A stretch of 64,000 nt of DNA, from positions 7,813,501 through 7,877,500 of the forward strand of contig NZ_CP069338.1 of NCBI RefSeq assembly GCF_016859125.1. The letters are read 5' to 3'. This DNA comes from Archangium violaceum. Lineage in GTDB: Bacteria > Myxococcota > Myxococcia > Myxococcales > Myxococcaceae. Below the pieces are notes generated by a model that searched no databases, had not been told where the DNA came from, and worked only from the letters and a program-made list of their open reading frames with translations. The first letter of the stretch is position 1, and the number at the start of each line of letters is the position of its first letter. This document shows positions 55,913 through 64,000 of the stretch, piece by piece. A program made the translations under genes and the position numbers.

Positions 55913-56554
55913 ATGATCAGCCGCGTTCAGGCGCACCTGGAGGCCATCTACGGGATTACCTGCGCCGCCCGGGCGGAGGGCTTCGTGGTGGACACGGAGG
56001 CCGCCGTCCAGCTCGGCGCCAGCGGGCGCGCCGATGAGGAGCTGCTGGTGCTCGCGGGGGAGGGGGAGCTGGAGCTCGCCCTCTACCTCTCCCCCTCCCT
56101 CCTGCGCCGCCTCGAGCCCTACGAGAGCGGCCCGGTGGCCTCGCTGCTGGAGCGAGAGCTGGATGGCTTCTGCCAGCTGGCCGAGGGCGTCTCCCACTTC
56201 GTCTATGTGGTGCACACGGCCGTACATGAGCGTACCGTGTCCCTATTGGAGCTGGAGGCTCAGGCGGAGGTGGACAAGTTCGCCCTGTGCCTGCTGCACC
56301 GGTGGGGGGACGGGGTCGGGGTGTGGGCGGAGGAGCTGCGGCGGCGGCTGTTCGACCGGGTATCCTACCGGGAGAGGCTGACGCCGACGGAGCGCTGGCG
56401 GTACGAGGAGGCCAATCGGCTGTCGCGCAACTTCTGTTCCCGGCTGATGAGGCACGTGGCGGGCCGGAGGCTGGAGCGGCTGTTGTCCGACCTGCGTTAC
56501 GCGTACCGGTTGGGCGCAGAAGCCAAGCTGCGGCACTTCGCTCAAGTCTCCTGA
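55913..56554 (+). CDS. Conserved protein of unknown function
   Basis: 213 residues from the ATG at 55913; a longer frame from 55565 is a shadow of the previous gene. Mixed alpha/beta: strand-rich N-terminus (residues 1-75, EELLVLAGEGELELALYLSPSLL), then helices with VSHFVYVVHTAVHERTVSLLELEAQAEVDKFALCLLHRW, and a basic helical tail with RLSRNFCSRLMRHVAGRRLERLLSDLRYAYRLG. The pair with the preceding gene is tight (16-base gap). No known domain recognised. Confidence 0.8.
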   Translation: MISRVQAHLEAIYGITCAARAEGFVVDTEAAVQLGASGRADEELLVLAGEGELELALYLSPSLLRRLEPYESGPVASLLERELDGFCQLAEGVSHFVYVVHTAVHERTVSLLELEAQAEVDKFALCLLHRWGDGVGVWAEELRRRLFDRVSYRERLTPTERWRYEEANRLSRNFCSRLMRHVAGRRLERLLSDLRYAYRLGAEAKLRHFAQVS

Positions 56555-56590
56555 ACGCCGGGCGCGGGCATCGGTTACCTTGTGGGCGTC

Positions 56591-57070
56591 ATGCCCCGTG
56601 AGGCGTCCGCCGGAGGAGTCGTTGTCCGAGAGCAGGGGAGCGAACTGGAGGTGGCCGTCATCCGGCCCCACGGTCGCTCCCTGTGGGCGCTTCCCAAGGG
56701 ACACGTGGACCCCGGAGAGTCACCCGAGCAGACGGCCGTCCGTGAGGTGTGGGAGGAGACGGGCCTGAGGGCCACGCTCATCGCGCCGCTGGGGGAGATC
56801 CGCTACGTCTACCAGTTCCGCGGCCAGCGCATCTTCAAGCGCGTCCACTTCTTCCTGTTCCGCTACCAGTCCGGGGTGCTGGGAGACATCCAGCACGAGG
56901 GGCACCGGGTGGAGGTGGACGAGACGCGCTGGGTTCCGCTGGTCCGGGTCGCGGCCATGCTGGGCTACAAGGGCGAGAAGGCCATCGCCGCGCGCGCGGC
57001 CAGGATGCTGCTGCGCGCGGGGGCCACCCTCGCCCTGTCCGGGGTACGCCCGGAGGGCTCCGGGGACTAG
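56591..57070 (+). CDS. Nudix hydrolase
   Basis: 159 residues from the ATG at 56591; the GTG at 56582 gives three extra residues. A classical Nudix box Gx5Ex7REUxEExGU is present (G37, E43, R51-E52, E55-E56-T-G58), so a nucleoside diphosphate linked to another moiety is hydrolysed with Mg. An extra C-terminal helical segment (about 115-155) suits Ap4A-type or (di)nucleoside polyphosphate enzymes; the exact substrate cannot be told. Its stop shares the CTAG palindrome with rpoZ on the opposite strand. Confidence 0.92.
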   Translation: MPREASAGGVVVREQGSELEVAVIRPHGRSLWALPKGHVDPGESPEQTAVREVWEETGLRATLIAPLGEIRYVYQFRGQRIFKRVHFFLFRYQSGVLGDIQHEGHRVEVDETRWVPLVRVAAMLGYKGEKAIAARAARMLLRAGATLALSGVRPEGSGD

Positions 57071-57315
57071 GCGCCGTTGGCCTTCTGCTCGGCGGAGGAG
57101 TACTTGCCGGTGAGGGCCTCGCGCACGTCGCGGTCGAACTTCACCCGGCCGGTGGCGACCTCGCGCAGCGAGAGCACGGGGGGCTTGTTCTTGGAGATGT
57201 CGATGATGGGGCGGGCGCCGGCCATGAGCTGACGGGCGCGCTTGGCCGCCAGCAGCACGAGCGCGAAGCGGTTGTCGACCAGGGGGAGGCAGTCTTCGAC
57301 TGTGACGCGAGCCAT
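57067..57315 (-). CDS. rpoZ: RNA polymerase omega subunit
   Basis: 82 residues with [30 protein letters not shown] at the N-terminus, a conserved omega region with the helix-stabilising [12 protein letters not shown], and the second helix around [10 protein letters not shown]-like [17 protein letters not shown]. Omega aids assembly of RNA polymerase. The ATG at 57315 is followed directly. It is read toward the Nudix gene and stands alone. Confidence 0.95.
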   Translation of the reverse strand: MARVTVEDCLPLVDNRFALVLLAAKRARQLMAGARPIIDISKNKPPVLSLREVATGRVKFDRDVREALTGKYSSAEQKANGA

Positions 57316-57480
57316 GGTGGAAAAGGTCCTTCGCTGGATTCTGCGGTAAGGGACTGAACCTAAAGAGTGACTCCCATCGAGTCAAGGAAGGATGGCGTCG
57401 CCCCCCGGTCCAGGGGAGGAGTCCCGGCGCCCGTCAGCCCGTATGGTAGGCTGGACGGCTCTCAACGGGGGTGCTGGTCG

Positions 57481-58689
57481 ATGCTTGGAGTCTCATCCGA
57501 AGACACTCTGCCCCGGCTCTGGCCCTCGCCGACCCACGAGGAGGTCGACGCCATCGTGCGCACGTCGGACCCGGTCGTCCGCAACCTGCGCATCACCCAG
57601 GCGTACCATGACCTGTCGGTCGCGCTCTCCGGCCTGTTCGGGGTGAAGAATGTCAGCTGGTGCGCCCACGCCACGTGGGCCTCCAAGACGGCCGGCGGCT
57701 TCATCCGGAAGGAGGAGGTCCCGGAGCTCCTCGGGCACTTCCTGGAACGGGCGGATGCGACGACGCGGGGCTTCAGCAACCAGCCGCGTTTCCAGACGCA
57801 GACGCTGAACCTGGGATTCAGCCTTCCGACGGTCGGCCTCCAGACGGTGCTCACCCGGACCATCGAGCGCATCGCGGACGACATCGCCCACCACATCGCC
57901 CGGGGCAATGTGCTCGTCTTCGCGGAGCTCGGCCCCCTCTATGTGGAGATGCTCGCGCGATTCGGTGGCGGTGCGCCCCCTGAGCAGGACGCGTTGAACG
58001 GGCTCCTGGCGCGCCTGCGCCCCGGGCCGGTGGACCAGGGCGGTCAGGAGCTGCTCATCCAGGCCTTCACCCACTACCACCAGGCGCTGCACGCGCAGGA
58101 GCCGAAGGCCCGCGCGGAGCTGATCTTCCTGGCCAATGCGCTGGTCGGGTTCCACGAGCAGGCCCGCCTGCAGGAGGCCATCGTCGCCGCACTGAACGCC
58201 CCCTTCCGGGACGTGTTCCTGCAAGAGCTGTCCGTCTCCTTGGGACTGCGGGTCTCCCTGCGAGGTGCGTCGGGGCAGGGCCCGGGGTTGGAGGTGGGGG
58301 TGCGCGCACTCTTCGAGCCGCTCTCTCGATGGTTCGAGCGGCTGTGGCGCGAGCTGTCCACCCGGGCCTTCATGCGCATCGAGCTGCCCGACGTGGCACT
58401 CAAGCTGGGCGAGGACATCCCGGCGCTCACCGCCGAGCGGGACTTCCCCCCCGAGCTCAACACGCTCACCCACCCAGGGCTCATGGCGCTGCTCGCCCGG
58501 CTGGACCGGACCCCCAATGACACCCAGGGGAGCGCCGCGCGGGACTGGGGCAACCTGAACGATCGGATGAACTACATCGTCGATCTCTTCCGCACGCGGC
58601 AGCAGGATCGGCTCCTCTACGATCAGCCCTTCACATACCTCCAGGTGGAGTCGTTCCGGCAGGGGCGGGTGCCTCACGGGCGGCTCTGA
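57481..58689 (+). CDS. Conserved protein of unknown function
   Basis: 402 residues, largely helical and without a signal peptide. A notable N-terminal segment GLFGVKNVSWCAHATWASKTAGGFIRKEEVPELL (about 52-85) is hydrophobic and basic, and a central FTHYHQALHAQEPKARAELIFLANALVGFHEQ helix pair and a late MRIELPDVALKLGEDIPAL segment follow. I do not recognise the family. The stop is six bases before the substrate-binding lipoprotein, so co-transcription is very likely. The ATG at 57481 is preceded by GGGGGTG, a weak ribosome site. Confidence 0.75.
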   Translation: MLGVSSEDTLPRLWPSPTHEEVDAIVRTSDPVVRNLRITQAYHDLSVALSGLFGVKNVSWCAHATWASKTAGGFIRKEEVPELLGHFLERADATTRGFSNQPRFQTQTLNLGFSLPTVGLQTVLTRTIERIADDIAHHIARGNVLVFAELGPLYVEMLARFGGGAPPEQDALNGLLARLRPGPVDQGGQELLIQAFTHYHQALHAQEPKARAELIFLANALVGFHEQARLQEAIVAALNAPFRDVFLQELSVSLGLRVSLRGASGQGPGLEVGVRALFEPLSRWFERLWRELSTRAFMRIELPDVALKLGEDIPALTAERDFPPELNTLTHPGLMALLARLDRTPNDTQGSAARDWGNLNDRMNYIVDLFRTRQQDRLLYDQPFTYLQVESFRQGRVPHGRL

Positions 58690-58695
58690 GCCAAC

Positions 58696-59880
58696 ATGCA
58701 TCGTCTCCTTCCTCTGTTCGCCACCTTCGTCCTGTGTTCCCTCGCCTGTGAGCGGAAGTCCCCGCCGCCTTCGGCTCCGGCTCCTGCCGCCGCCACCTCG
58801 GAGCGGAAGGCCCCCACCGACGAGGGGCCCATCGTCGTCGGCACGCTGGGGAGCCTCACGGGCTCGGAGGCCTCGTTCGGCACGGTGGTCCGTGACGGCA
58901 TCCTGTTCGCCGTGGAGCAGGTGAACGCCGCGGGCGGAGTGAAGGGCCGGCAGGTCGAGGTCCGCTCCTACGATACGCAGGGCAAGCTCGAGGAGTCGGT
59001 GGCCGCGGCGAAGCGCCTCCTCACGCAGGACCGGGTGGTGCTCCTCCTGGGAGATGTGACGTCGTCCGGCTCGCTCGCCATCGCGGACGCGGTGCAGGCG
59101 GCGCGAGTGCCCATGGTGACGCCCTCGGCCACCCACCCGGACGTGACGAAGAAGGGCGACTTCATCTTCCGCACCTGCTTCATCGACCCCTTCCAGGGTG
59201 GCGCCATGGCGCGCTTCGCCCGGGAGAACCTGAAGCTCGAGCGCGTGGCGGTGCTGCACGACAGCAGGAACGCCTCCTCGCTCGGGCTGAGCGAGGCCTT
59301 CACCGAGGCCTTCAAGAAGCTGGGCGGGACGGTGGTGGCCGTGGAGAGCTACTCCAAGGGCGATACGGACTACCGCGCGCCGCTGCTGGCGGTGAAGAAG
59401 GCGAAGCCCCAGGCGCTGTACCTGCCGGGCTTCTACAGCGAGGTGGGTGTCATCGCCCGCCAGGCACGTGAGATGGGACTGACGCAGCCTCTGCTGGGCG
59501 GCGATGGTTGGGAGTCGGACCGCCTCTTCGAGCTCGCGGGCGGCGCGCTCGAGGGCTCCTACTACTCGTCGCACTACGCCGAGGACAACCCCGCGCCCGA
59601 GCTCCAGCGCTTCATCACCTCGTTCCGGGAGCGCCATGGCCGCTCTCCCGAGGCCGCCTCCGCGCTGGGTTATGACGCGGCGAAGGTGGCGCTCGCGGCC
59701 ATCGAACGGGCGAAGTCCCTCTCGGGCCCGGACATCCGGGACGCGCTCGCCAGCACGAAGGCGCACCCGGGCGCCACGGGCACGCTCACCCTGGACGCGG
59801 ACCGCAACCCGGTGAAGCCCGCGGTCATCCTCACGATTCGAGAAGGCCAGCGTCGCTTCGCCGCCGCCGTGACGCCCTGA
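58696..59880 (+). CDS. Branched-chain amino-acid-type ABC substrate-binding lipoprotein
   Basis: 394 residues. The signal peptide ends near Cys18 (CSLAC, a non-classical lipobox). The mature protein has the Leu/Ile/Val-binding (Peripla_BP_6) fold: VVGTLGSLTGSEASFGT, EQVNAAGGVKGRQVEV, VTPSATHPDVT, then a YSKGDTDYRAPLL and YLPGFYSEVGVI block, and DALASTKAHPGATGTLTLD. The ligand may be an amino acid, amide or urea. No permease or ATPase genes are nearby, so it works either with distant partners or as a free sensor. The operon partner is an unknown protein. Confidence 0.9.
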   Translation: MHRLLPLFATFVLCSLACERKSPPPSAPAPAAATSERKAPTDEGPIVVGTLGSLTGSEASFGTVVRDGILFAVEQVNAAGGVKGRQVEVRSYDTQGKLEESVAAAKRLLTQDRVVLLLGDVTSSGSLAIADAVQAARVPMVTPSATHPDVTKKGDFIFRTCFIDPFQGGAMARFARENLKLERVAVLHDSRNASSLGLSEAFTEAFKKLGGTVVAVESYSKGDTDYRAPLLAVKKAKPQALYLPGFYSEVGVIARQAREMGLTQPLLGGDGWESDRLFELAGGALEGSYYSSHYAEDNPAPELQRFITSFRERHGRSPEAASALGYDAAKVALAAIERAKSLSGPDIRDALASTKAHPGATGTLTLDADRNPVKPAVILTIREGQRRFAAAVTP

Positions 59881-59934
59881 GCTCCGACGCATCGCGGCAA
59901 GTGCGCCGAAGGCAGGTGCTCGTTTCCAACGGCG

Positions 59935-59999
59935 AACATCCGCACTCCGGAAGGGGATGACGGGTGGTCCGGAGTGCGGATGTTGGGATCGCACTCCGG
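59935..59999 (+). promoter_or_regulatory. Three-armed inverted repeat before the sugar-porter gene
   Basis: AACATCCGCACTCCGG (59935-59950) is perfectly inverted as CCGGAGTGCGGATGTT (59969-59984), loop 18 bases. A third copy GCACTCCGG (59991-59999) directly precedes the GGAGG ribosome site. Arm 2 can pair with arm 1 (16 base pairs) or arm 3 (nine base pairs, loop 13, masking the ribosome site). Mutually exclusive pairing, or a repeated operator, is inferred. Confidence 0.7.
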
Positions 60000-60008
60000 G
60001 AGGTTTGA

Positions 60009-61415
60009 ATGGTGGATGTCCGCGACGACGCGATGGCGTCGGAAGGCTCCGTGTCGAAGGTCGTGTTGATTGCCTCGGTGGCCGCCGTGGGGGGCTTCCT
60101 GTTCGGTTTCGACACCGCCGTCATCAATGGCGCCGTCGGCGCCCTGCAGTCGACCTTCCAGGTGGGGGACGCGGCCATCGGTCTCTCGGTGTCCTCGGCG
60201 CTCTTCGGCTCGGCCATCGGGGCGTTCGTGGGCGGGCAGATGGCGGATCTGCTGGGCCGGGTCCGGACGATGGTGGTGGCCTCGGTGCTCTTCTCCGTGA
60301 GCGCACTGGGCTCGGGGCTGGCCTTCGGGCTCTGGGATCTCAGTGTGTGGCGCCTGGTGGGAGGCGTCGCGGTGGGGATCGCCAGCGTCATCGCCCCCGC
60401 GTACATCGCGGAGATCTCCCCGGCCCATCTGCGGGGACGGCTCGGTTCGCTTCAGCAACTAGCCATCGTTATCGGCATCTTCTCGGCGCTGCTCGTGGAC
60501 TACGGCATCGCCGCCGGGGCCGGCGGTTCCGCCGAGAATCCCTTCTGGCTGGAGCTCCCGGCGTGGCGGTGGATGCTCCTGTCCGAGCTCCCCGTTGCCC
60601 TCATCTATGGCGTGGGCGCCCTCATGATTCCCGAGTCCCCCCGCTACCTGGTCGCGAAGCATCGCGACGAGAAGGCGCGGGACGTGCTCCGCACCATCGT
60701 GGGGCGTGCCGCGGAGGCGAAGGTGAACGAAATCCGCCAGACGCTCTCGGCGGAGCACTCCGGCCGGTTCGCGGACCTCCGGGGGCGGCTCGGTCTGCTC
60801 CCCATCGTCTGGGTGGGCATTGGTCTGTCCGTCTTCCAGCAGTTCGTGGGCATCAACGTCATCTTCTACTACTCGAGCGTGCTCTGGCAGGCGGTCGGGT
60901 TCTCGGAGAGGGACTCGCTGGCCATCACCGTCATCACCAGTGTCACCAACATCGTCACCACGTTCATCGCCATCGCCACGGTGGACCGCTTCGGGCGCAA
61001 GCCGCTGCTCATCGTGGGCTCGGTGGGCATGTCGTTGACGCTCGGGACGATGGCGTACGTGTTCGGTACGGCCGGAGTGGACCCCGCGGGCAATCCCGCC
61101 CTGCAGGGAGCGGCGGGGCCCGTTGCCCTGGTCGCCGCCAACCTCTACGTCTTCTGCTTCGGCCTGTCCTGGGGGCCCGTGGTGTGGGTGCTGCTCGGGG
61201 AGATGTTCAACAACCGCATTCGAGGCCACGCGCTGGCGCTCGCTGGCTCGGCGCAGTGGGTCGCCAACTTCATCGTCTCCTCCACGTTCCCCGGCTTGCG
61301 GACGGCCGGCCTGGGGCTGGCGTACGGCCTCTACACGGGCGCCGCGGTGGTTTCGCTCATCTTCGTGCTCGTCTTCATCCGGGAGACCAAGGGCAAGGAG
61401 CTGGAGGAGATGTAG
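60009..61415 (+). CDS. Sugar porter, MFS family
   Basis: 468 residues with 12 predicted membrane helices. Family marks are GGFLFGFDTAVINGA in helix 1, PESPRYL in the central loop, QQFVGINVIFYYS in helix 7, DRFGRKPLL in the loop after helix 8, and ETKGKELEEM at the C-terminus. It probably imports a hexose or pentose with protons. The ATG at 60009 lies after GGAGG (nine bases). No metabolic genes are linked. The repeat structure upstream may control translation. Confidence 0.93.
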   Translation: MVDVRDDAMASEGSVSKVVLIASVAAVGGFLFGFDTAVINGAVGALQSTFQVGDAAIGLSVSSALFGSAIGAFVGGQMADLLGRVRTMVVASVLFSVSALGSGLAFGLWDLSVWRLVGGVAVGIASVIAPAYIAEISPAHLRGRLGSLQQLAIVIGIFSALLVDYGIAAGAGGSAENPFWLELPAWRWMLLSELPVALIYGVGALMIPESPRYLVAKHRDEKARDVLRTIVGRAAEAKVNEIRQTLSAEHSGRFADLRGRLGLLPIVWVGIGLSVFQQFVGINVIFYYSSVLWQAVGFSERDSLAITVITSVTNIVTTFIAIATVDRFGRKPLLIVGSVGMSLTLGTMAYVFGTAGVDPAGNPALQGAAGPVALVAANLYVFCFGLSWGPVVWVLLGEMFNNRIRGHALALAGSAQWVANFIVSSTFPGLRTAGLGLAYGLYTGAAVVSLIFVLVFIRETKGKELEEM

Positions 61416-61540
61416 CCGCCCGCCGGGTGTTCAGTTCTCGAGCGAGGGCTCGTCCGGGCAGGCGTGGCTCCCTGGCTGCCCCCCGGGCGTACCGGACGGG
61501 GGCTCCGACGAGAAAAAGGGCCCGTTCCTAGGTTTGCCGC

Positions 61541-62398
61541 ATGGACACGCGACACCCCAACCACCCCGGGGACATGGGAATCGACGCCTCGCTCGCGGAG
61601 CGGAACCGGACAGCGGACGAGATCAACGCCCGTGGCCGGGCCATCGAGGTGTTGCTGGATGCCGGTGTGCCGTTCCTGGTGGGAGGCGCCTATGCCTATG
61701 CCACCTATACGGGCATCTACCGGGACACGAAGGATCTGGACCTGTTCCCTCGCAAACGAGACGCGGAGCGGGCGCTCTTGGAGCTGGAGAAGGACGGCTG
61801 GCGCACCGAACGAGCCGACGAGGCGTGGATCTACAAGGCCTACCGGGGCGAGTACTTCGTGGACTTCATCTTCTCCTCCGGCAATGGCGTGGCCTCGGTG
61901 GACGACGAGTGGTTCGTCCACGCGAGGTCCGCCTCCGTCTTCGGCCACCCGTGTCTCGTCGCGCCGGCCGAGGAGATGATCTGGTCCAAGGCCTTCGTGA
62001 ACGAGCGTGAGCGGTACGACGGCGCGGACATCAACCACCTCATCCTCAAGATGGGCAGGGGCCTGGATTGGGCGCGGCTGCTCCGGCGCTTCGACCGGTA
62101 CTGGGAGGTGTTGCTCAGCCACCTGATGATGTTCCGCTTCGCCTACCCGTGCGAGCGCGACCTGATTCCCGTGTGGCTGATGACGGAGCTCATGTCGCGC
62201 ACGCTCGACACCCTCAAGGAAGGCAACTGGGACGAGCGGTTGTGTCGCGGCAACCTCATCTCGAGGGTGAATTACGCGGTGGACATCCATCATTGGGGAT
62301 ACGGCGACGGCCGGTCCTGGGACGAGCGAGAGCGAGAGAAGGGGGAGGCACGTGGCGCGGGACGCGAACTCGAAAATACGGCTGGCGGCGGTCGGTGA
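61541..62398 (+). CDS. Nucleotidyltransferase-superfamily protein
   Basis: 285 residues. The N-terminal region (about 36-130) has a minimal nucleotidyltransferase pattern, GGAYAYATYTGIYRDTKDLDLF with the Gly-rich start and the two Asp (DLDLF) expected of metal ligands, and a third acid in YFVDFIFSS. The C-terminal helical half (about 165-270) includes DWARLLRRFDRYWEVLLSHLMMFRFAYP. It could be a minimal NTase-like enzyme or a pseudoenzyme. No signal peptide. The gene overlaps the metallophosphoesterase by 47 bases, implying coupling. Confidence 0.78.
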   Translation: MDTRHPNHPGDMGIDASLAERNRTADEINARGRAIEVLLDAGVPFLVGGAYAYATYTGIYRDTKDLDLFPRKRDAERALLELEKDGWRTERADEAWIYKAYRGEYFVDFIFSSGNGVASVDDEWFVHARSASVFGHPCLVAPAEEMIWSKAFVNERERYDGADINHLILKMGRGLDWARLLRRFDRYWEVLLSHLMMFRFAYPCERDLIPVWLMTELMSRTLDTLKEGNWDERLCRGNLISRVNYAVDIHHWGYGDGRSWDEREREKGEARGAGRELENTAGGGR

Positions 62399-63086
62399 TC
62401 TGCACTGCCGGGAGGATCAACACGGCCGGTTTCGTCAGCTCGTCAAACAGATCAACGCGGAAGCGGACGTGCTGTTGCTGTGCGGGGATCTGACGGATCG
62501 AGGCATGGTGGAGGAGGGCAAGGTGCTCGCCGAGGAGCTGTCGGCCCTGCGGGTGCCGGCGGCGGCGGTGCTCGGCAACCATGACTACGAGCACAACCAG
62601 GCGAAGGAGATCTGCGGCGAGCTATCACGGGCGGGGGTGCACGTCCTCGATGGGGACCACTTCATCTTCGAGAAGGTGCTGGGCGTGGCCGGGGTGAAGG
62701 GCTTCGGCGGCGGCTTCGGCAACGCCACGCTGCAGGCCTTCGGCGAGGGGCAGACGAAGTCCTTCGTGCAGGAGGCGGTGCACGAGTCGCTCAAGCTGGA
62801 AGCGGCGCTCAGCCACCTGGACACCCCGAAGAAGGTGGTCATCATGCACTACTCCCCGGTGCCGGAGACGCTGGAGGGCGAGAACATCGAGATCCGCCCC
62901 TTCCTCGGGACGAGCCGCCTGGCGATGCCGGTGGACCACTATGGGGCGGAGGCCGTCTTCCACGGCCACGCACACCATGGCGCGCCCGCCGGAAAGACGA
63001 AGAGCGGCATCCCCGTCTACAACGTGGCGATGCCGCTCCTGACGAAGATGCACCCCGAGCAGCGCTTCCTGCTGCTCGAGGTGTGA
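62352..63086 (+). CDS. Metallophosphoesterase (calcineurin-like)
   Basis: 244 residues from a GTG at 62352, inside the end of the previous gene. Dimetal signature: DLH (D16, H18), GDLTDRG (D46 region), GNHD (75-78) and HGHAHHG at about 199-205. The fold is that of calcineurin-like phosphoesterases; substrate unknown (phosphodiester, nucleotide or protein). The 47-base overlap with the nucleotidyltransferase gene is too long to be chance stop/start overlap and suggests a linked pair. The start might be later (an ATG is lacking before about residue 53). Confidence 0.9.
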   Translation: MARDANSKIRLAAVGDLHCREDQHGRFRQLVKQINAEADVLLLCGDLTDRGMVEEGKVLAEELSALRVPAAAVLGNHDYEHNQAKEICGELSRAGVHVLDGDHFIFEKVLGVAGVKGFGGGFGNATLQAFGEGQTKSFVQEAVHESLKLEAALSHLDTPKKVVIMHYSPVPETLEGENIEIRPFLGTSRLAMPVDHYGAEAVFHGHAHHGAPAGKTKSGIPVYNVAMPLLTKMHPEQRFLLLEV

Positions 63087-63095
63087 GGCGGGGGC

Positions 63096-64000
63096 TCAGG
63101 GCGCGCTGTTCGCGGCCGGCCCGGCGTCCAGGAGATCCGTCAGGGTCAGCGGCAGCGCGTCGAGGGCCGACTTGTCCAACTCGAGCACGTCCTCGGACGA
63201 GCCGCGGGCCCACACGCGCTGCGGGTTGCCCTTCACCGGGTTGCCGATCCTCAGCCGGGCGATGAGCTGGCCGCCGCCGTCCATCAGCGACACGCCCCGG
63301 GACGTGTCGCTGATGCCATAGCGGGCCCAGTTCTTCGGGTTGGCCTCGGTGATGGCCGCCGCCTCGAGCTTCTCCAGCGAGTTCAGCAACGAGGCCACCT
63401 TGAATTCCCTGGCCAGGCCGTGCAAGGGCGCTTCCACCTCCCAGCGCTGGGTGTCCGGGACCTTCACCAGCGTGAGCGTCTCGCCGCCAGCGGCCGGGTG
63501 GACGATGAGCCCGCGAACGTCCCTGGCCTGGACCGCGAGCACCTTCTTGTCCTTGAAATCCAGCGGGGGGACGTCCAGGTCATTGATCGTCCCCCTGTCC
63601 ACCACGCCGAGCATGACCTCCGAGCCCCACTCGGTCATCGCGAAGGTCTGCTTCGCGCCCGCCAGCGGCACCTCGGCCAGGCGCAAGCGCAGGGGCGTGC
63701 CGATCTTGGGGACGAAGGTCGCGTCCACCAGGGGCTGCTCCATCGCCTTGCGCGCCTTCTCCTCCCCCTCCTCGGGCCTGGGGAAGGAGAGGATCCTGCG
63801 GAAGCGGAGATCCGACACCATCCGGGCCACCCGTTGGGGAGCCGCGCGCAGCGCCAGCGGCTGCGTCAGCTGCCACGGCTTGTCGGTCGTGGCACGCTCC
63901 AGGGTGAAGGCGTTCCTGCTCGCCTTCACCTCGATGCGCAGCAGCGAGGACTCCTCCAGGGGAAAGACCTGGCGGTCACGCCATTCAGCGGTGGTCTTCT
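63096..64000 (-). CDS. DUF4340 domain protein, 5' end beyond window
   Basis: The frame stays open to the window edge, so the true start lies beyond 64000; an internal GTG at 63929 is not the real start. About 300 C-terminal residues are visible with the DUF4340 pattern: repeated strand-helix units such as WQLTQPLALRAAPQRVARMVSDL and RWEVEAPLHGLAREFKVASLLNSLEKLEAAAITEANPKNWARYGIS. The family is usually encoded with GldG/ABC-2-type genes in the envelope. The partner genes would lie upstream, outside the window. Confidence 0.82.
   Translation of the reverse strand, partial: KTTAEWRDRQVFPLEESSLLRIEVKASRNAFTLERATTDKPWQLTQPLALRAAPQRVARMVSDLRFRRILSFPRPEEGEEKARKAMEQPLVDATFVPKIGTPLRLRLAEVPLAGAKQTFAMTEWGSEVMLGVVDRGTINDLDVPPLDFKDKKVLAVQARDVRGLIVHPAAGGETLTLVKVPDTQRWEVEAPLHGLAREFKVASLLNSLEKLEAAAITEANPKNWARYGISDTSRGVSLMDGGGQLIARLRIGNPVKGNPQRVWARGSSEDVLELDKSALDALPLTLTDLLDAGPAANSAP

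Noticed and set aside
57493-59994. Minus-strand frame of 833 codons opposite two plus-strand genes
   Set aside because: Same shadow pattern; the plus strand has a signal peptide and a recognisable binding-protein fold.
63096-63929. Start of the DUF4340 gene at the internal GTG 63929
   Set aside because: The frame continues with conserved-looking sequence to the window edge, so the gene is truncated by the window rather than starting there.

Overview
The window is GC-rich (about 68-70% by eye), gene-dense DNA with strong G/C third-position bias, many GTG starts and an unusual number of secreted lipoproteins. DUF4388 proteins, an FHA-domain sigma-54-type regulator, Cys-rich lipoproteins and a caspase-like protein point to a myxobacterium, probably suborder Cystobacterineae (Archangium/Cystobacter/Myxococcus relatives). 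That placement is inference. The segment reads as chromosome: housekeeping genes are scattered throughout, and I see no phage, IS element or CRISPR array.

Region by region. 1-5.2 kb: a 5'-truncated helical protein, lpxC, a DsbA-like lipoprotein, a DUF4388 protein and pyrF. 5.3-10.7 kb: a small lipoprotein, pepA, a phospholipase-C-like protein, a TauE/DUF1634 membrane pair and a TPR protein. 10.7-16.2 kb: an ScfR/RamB-type regulator divergent from a metalloprotease-like lipoprotein, which is followed by a compact locus of a small Cys-repeat precursor, an MNIO (DUF692) enzyme and its DUF2063 partner. This is a probable RiPP (bufferin/HvfA-like) pathway. 16.2-22.9 kb: a Cys-rich TolB-like lipoprotein, then a minus-strand operon of ECF sigma factor, anti-sigma factor, caspase-like lipoprotein with a beta-barrel-like tail, and Cys-rich lipoprotein. 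23-30.6 kb: serC, a chalcone-isomerase-like protein, a lectin-kelch protein, an M13 metallopeptidase and an Ig-like lipoprotein. 30.7-37.6 kb: a radical SAM protein, an L,D-transpeptidase, an M15/YcbK-like peptidase with EF-hand-like loops, tRNA-Gly(CCC), a PPC-repeat lipoprotein and a zinc-ribbon protein. 37.7-45 kb: murA, prmC and prfA, a 34-residue basic mini-protein, a TPR protein, a CorC/HlyC protein and an acyltransferase.

45-52 kb: smc, a lipoprotein, and an FHA/AAA+ regulator whose sigma-54 contact loop lacks GAFTGA. 52-57.3 kb: a small acidic-tailed protein, glutaredoxin, groES-groEL with a clear sigma-70 promoter and CIRCE operator, two unknown proteins, a Nudix hydrolase and rpoZ. 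57.5-64 kb: an unknown protein paired with a branched-chain-type substrate-binding lipoprotein, a sugar-porter MFS gene preceded by competing hairpins, a nucleotidyltransferase-like protein overlapping a metallophosphoesterase, and a truncated DUF4340 gene.

The most interesting points are the MNIO RiPP locus with its triplicated EKG-E-C precursor, the sigma/anti-sigma/caspase operon, the regulator without GAFTGA, and the three-armed repeat before the sugar transporter. All calls come from reading sequence and recalling families; no database search was run.
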